Below the pieces are notes generated by a model that did no database searches, was not told where the DNA came from, and saw nothing but the letters and a program-made list of their open reading frames with translations. This document shows, piece after piece, positions 19,907 to 23,332 of a DNA stretch of 23,332 bases. Position 1 is the stretch's first letter; every line of letters starts with the position of its first letter. The stretch is taken from contig JASJQH010007044.1 in NCBI GenBank assembly GCA_040143965.1, positions 1 to 23,332 on the forward strand. The letters run 5' to 3'. The translations under genes and the position numbers were made by a program. The stretch is from Basidiobolus ranarum (Eukaryota > Basidiobolomycota > Basidiobolomycetes > Basidiobolales).

Positions 19907-21589
19907 GGTGTTCGATTCCAGTTCTGAGAGCATAAACGAAACAGGATGATATTTTGATATATCCTATAGCATTCCTTGCTTGCATACTCATTCTTTCCTA
20001 TTTAATTCTTATTTTACCTTTGAAATTTACTTGTAAACATCCAGCCAAGGAGCAAAGCAATAAAACGATTCACCATTACTCTAAAGTTCCCAAGAACCTT
20101 CAAGGAATGTGTCTCTATGTAACATTCAACTGGTTTAGTCTAGGAAATAGTACTACTCCTTTGATGGGTTTGTAACGGTCCAATACGAGGGAATTGCAAT
20201 TCACTGACTTCAGTCATATCTGAGTATACGTGTTAATTATTAAGAATATGTTAAGTATATGGTTAAATTTCAAGAGAAAATCCAGTCCTGAAAGTAGTGG
20301 GTAAGATGTTAACTTATGAAAATATATCTCCAAAACTTCAAACCTGAATTGCTATTTGCCTCTTTGTGTTAGCTTATTCACAGAGAACATACACAACTCA
20401 ATGTTGACATGAAATATTTTTGAAGCGGAACAATTGCAGATGTCTTTTACTCTTTACCTTTTTGAGAGTTAAAACATGAACTACATATTAAAACAGGATA
20501 TGCAAGAGATTTCTGGTCTGCGAATAACAAGTAAAGGCAACGAAGAAACCAGTAATCCTTGTGGTTTAACTTCCAGGAGAATTCTCCATTAAAGTTGAGT
20601 TTCGAGATAATTTTATTTGATACATAAATGACGAATGCTTATTTCAACATCAACACCAAGTTACTTCGCATTTAGCCTAGAGGGCACCAACTCCTCGAAA
20701 GGAATTCAGAGGCTTACTAAAGATGATACGCACGATTTGGCAGCTTCTATACTCTTGGTTAGTTCAGCATGGTCAAAGTTGGTGAAATTCCCATCACAGC
20801 AATGTTATAGGTTCAAAGTAGTTCAATGAAGTTAGTCGCAAAACCACAAGCTACTCAACCAACCAATCGTTTTGGAACATTCCTGTCTTTGATTTGACTC
20901 TGTACTCTGGCCATCTAGTGATCTTTTTGGGCATGGACAGTGTTCCAGCCAATATAAGTTTGGTTTCCTCATTGTTGATATCGCAAGGTGAACTTAAACT
21001 CTAGGTCATTGAAGCTAGATCACTAGCGTTTGCCGCAGCGATCAGATGAATCTCTCACTGTCTCATAATTAGAGACCATATTGACGTTTCACAAGGCTCA
21101 CAGATCCGATCCAGGACAATCTGTTAACTTAGCCATTGACCTTTGCTGTCGAGAACCAAACTGCGAAAAATTGCTCAGGTCTGGATTTTGCTTCAAGCCC
21201 ATTAAGAGAGACGGTTATGCTATCATGTTGGTGGAATAAATGGAAATTGAAATATTCAGATTTAATATACTGGAATACTGAATTTCTTGGGAAAAAGTGT
21301 TCTATACTGAAGTCCCTGGAACTTTAGTGGAAAGAGTGGAATCCAGATTTGGGAATGTGACGCTGTTTTACATTCGTTCACTCGTGCCACCTGCTATATA
21401 TTCCACTATGTCTCTGCGCGATCCTCGAGAGTATTTAACTTGGTCTTTACAACCAGGTACTCAACTGTACTGTACATAATTTTTGAACCTTCATACGTAG
21501 TCTCTGTGTTACCTTTAATTTTTGGGTAACCACAAACCCACTGCTTTGTATACTGTCCAACTGACCTTCTTCAATACACTTTTGACCAA
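19907..21589. other. Gene-poor region with several unrecognised short open stretches
   Basis: About 1.7 kb. A 73-codon plus-strand frame at 19954-20175 begins with a strongly hydrophobic stretch (IAFLACILILSYLILILPL) and is not recognised. Between 20635 and 21480 short open stretches occur on both strands: plus-strand frames at 20635-20829, 21136-21327 and 21297-21479, and a minus-strand one at 20851-21000 (for example ETKLILAGTLSMPKK). They may be fragments of a decayed gene, but even the strand is uncertain. The last 100 bases should contain the promoter of the F-box gene. Confidence 0.4.
20059..20064 (+). terminator. Possible poly(A) signal of the BOS1-like gene
   Basis: AATAAA lies about 155 bases after the BOS1 stop. 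The distance is plausible, but the hexamer is common in such AT-rich DNA. Confidence 0.3.
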
Positions 21590-23297
21590 ATGACCCAGTT
21601 GAAATGGACTTTACCTGCCGAAGTTTTACAGATCATTCTTGAGTATCTACCAAGGCCCGAGGACTTGTTTAACTGCTGTTTAGTTTGTTCTACATGGTGC
21701 AATATTGGGGGGAAACTCTTATGGAAATCACCAATACTAACTCGAATGACGACTTCAAGAGCATTCCCTGCCCTAGAGCCTATTTTCAAAGCACCCAAAG
21801 GTTAGTGTGGTCGCTCATCCAAGTATATGGCAATGTATTTTAAACCAAATTCCTCTTTTAGACTCTGTATCACCGTTGGTACAGATCATCGACGCATATG
21901 ATTGTTCGTCGGAAATTCTCGATAAAATCCTTACATGGATTTTGCAACTTCGCAATCTACGCGTATTAAAACTTCCGCCGGGTCATCTTACATGTTGGCG
22001 AATAACCAGTAATTCCTTCGCTTTTCAAAGCCTGCGCGTGCTAAAGCACGTATCAATTGAGCAAAATGACCTCGGAAGATACTTTCTTTATCAACTAATT
22101 GAGAATTGCCCGTTATTGGAGGACTTGAGCATACAAGTCGAAAGAGGTACTCGTTCTAGAAAAACCTCCCCAGATACTAAGCTCAGCCACATACCAAAGG
22201 CCAGACATCTACGTCGACTGAAATTAATGGAAGAGTTTAGACTTCAGCCCTGTGGAGAGCTGAAAGAAGATTTCTTAGAGATAATATTATTAGCAATGCC
22301 TTCTATTCAGGAGTTCACTTTAGTCACATACAGTATTCCAAATGAACTTGCGGCAACACTAAGCCGAGTATGCCCAAACATCACCCATCTGAGGATACGA
22401 AACCTACATGTCTACGGTAATTCCACACTGGATCGAAGAATCGCGGAAACCAGTGAGTCAGTAGCATCCTATTTCAAAACCCAGCTGACTAAATTGGAGT
22501 TGGATTTTGGAAGGGTAAATCGAAACAGTTTGACTTTGATGTTACCAAATTCATGGTATGAGCATTCCTGGACTCACTTGACCAGTCTAAAGCTATCAGG
22601 AATACAAATAAGTCCACTACAAATGGTTGCATTATCCAGTAGTATACCTAAAACCATGAGCAATCTTGAGATACATCTGCCAAGCGTCGAGACAATTCAA
22701 TTGCTACCTTTGAGCAGTGAACTGAACCTCGACTCGTGGCTAAGTATGTTCGTTAAATGCGGTAGTTCACTGACTTCCTTGAAAATCCACTCGGACAGCT
22801 TGCCCAAAGGATTTGCCAAGATACTAGGTAAATATTGTAGCAAGCTCAAACACCTCCAACTGGAGTCCCCCGCTGTCGATGAATTTTCCGTTAATGATAT
22901 AGTGAGAGACTTGGGTGGTTCTTTAAGCACATTACATATTCACAGCGTCAATCTGGGGACACGGACTTTCCACATAATCGCGAAGAAGTGTGTGAGACTA
23001 GAAGGACTAAGCCTGAACAGATCTTGCGAAGTACCAAGTCAAAGCCCATATTATTCGCAAGAAAATCAAACTCGATTGTACATAGAAGATAGAGTTTCCC
23101 ATCGATTCTTGCAAAACCTGACCAAACTTAGCCTAGTCCATTGGAAACTGGGTGTGGAGTTCTTTGATATGCTTAGCAAAACGTCAAACTCCAATTTGAC
23201 GCAGGTTCACGTATCTGAGCCATACCCATCAGTGGTCGATGGTTCTTTATTCTCTACCCTGAAGACCAAATTCTCGGAATTCCTCTTTGTGGATTAA
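21590..23297 (+). CDS. F-box protein with leucine-rich C-terminal region (two exons)
   Basis: Exons 21590-21800 and 21862-23297 with a 61-nt intron (GTTAGT...TTTTAG) give 548 residues. The F-box lies at residues 7-50: LPAEVLQIILEYLPRPEDLF, CCLVCSTW and the conserved LLWKSPIL end, with Trp 36 and 45 in the usual places. The remainder is a series of irregular leucine-rich repeats (such as LRNLRVLKLPPGHL, CPNITHLRIRNLHV, CSKLKHLQLESP and CVRLEGLSLN), about 25-30 residues apart where visible. F-box proteins bind Skp1 and bring substrates to SCF ubiquitin ligases; the leucine-rich part would choose the substrate, which is unknown here. Such genes are often expanded in early-diverging fungi. The alternative start of the long frame at 21807 lies inside the intron and is rejected. 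The stop is 35 bases from the window end, so the gene looks complete. Confidence 0.9.
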
Positions 23298-23332
23298 ATT
23301 ATTCCTGATAATCCTAAAGGCTGGTACTTGAG

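Noticed and set aside
19954-20175. 73-codon hydrophobic frame as a transporter gene
   Set aside because: No family motif, it starts just after the BOS1 stop and probably overlaps its 3' UTR.
21807-23297. 496-codon frame starting at 21807
   Set aside because: The first codons lie in the 61-nt intron; the F-box on 21590-21800 joins in phase to 21862.

Overview
The window looks like nuclear DNA of an early-diverging, zygomycete-type fungus. It is AT-rich and gene-sparse, and its genes carry short introns (mostly 45-125 nt) with GTAAGT-like donors and TAG/CAG acceptors. It encodes the ergosterol scaffold ERG28, a fungal-type COX4, a BOS1-like Golgi SNARE and a large MHYT-domain membrane protein of the kind seen in fungi. 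The species cannot be fixed from sequence alone.

Layout. 1-912: the 3' end of a Ty1/copia retroelement with its right LTR, apparently inserted into an older LTR of the same family. 913-3695: gene-poor DNA with a few weak open stretches. 3696-6385: an intact two-exon MHYT sensor-like gene. 6386-9880: decayed DNA, including an unrecognised open stretch near 7561-7983 and a relic of an MHYT paralogue near 8757-8960. 9881-10872: two solo LTRs of the same copia family, each with a recognisable target-site duplication. 12027-12846 (minus): a two-finger C2H2 zinc-finger gene with a 44-nt internal exon. 14083-14663: ERG28 in four exons. 15299-15898: COX4 in two exons. 16215-18363: a wrecked copy of actin-interacting protein 1 (AIP1/WDR1), a WD40 protein, whose middle is replaced by about 1 kb resembling the D5-type primase-helicase of large DNA viruses. 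18864-19906: BOS1-like SNARE in six exons. 21590-23297: an F-box/leucine-rich protein in two exons.

The intact genes are housekeeping or regulatory single genes (sterol synthesis, respiration, ER-Golgi traffic, probable ubiquitin ligation, transcription, membrane sensing) and form no evident pathway cluster. The most unusual part is the virus-like fragment lodged inside the AIP1 pseudogene, followed by the nested and solo copia LTRs and the decayed MHYT paralogue. All splice models were made by eye from reading frame, splice consensus and family resemblance.
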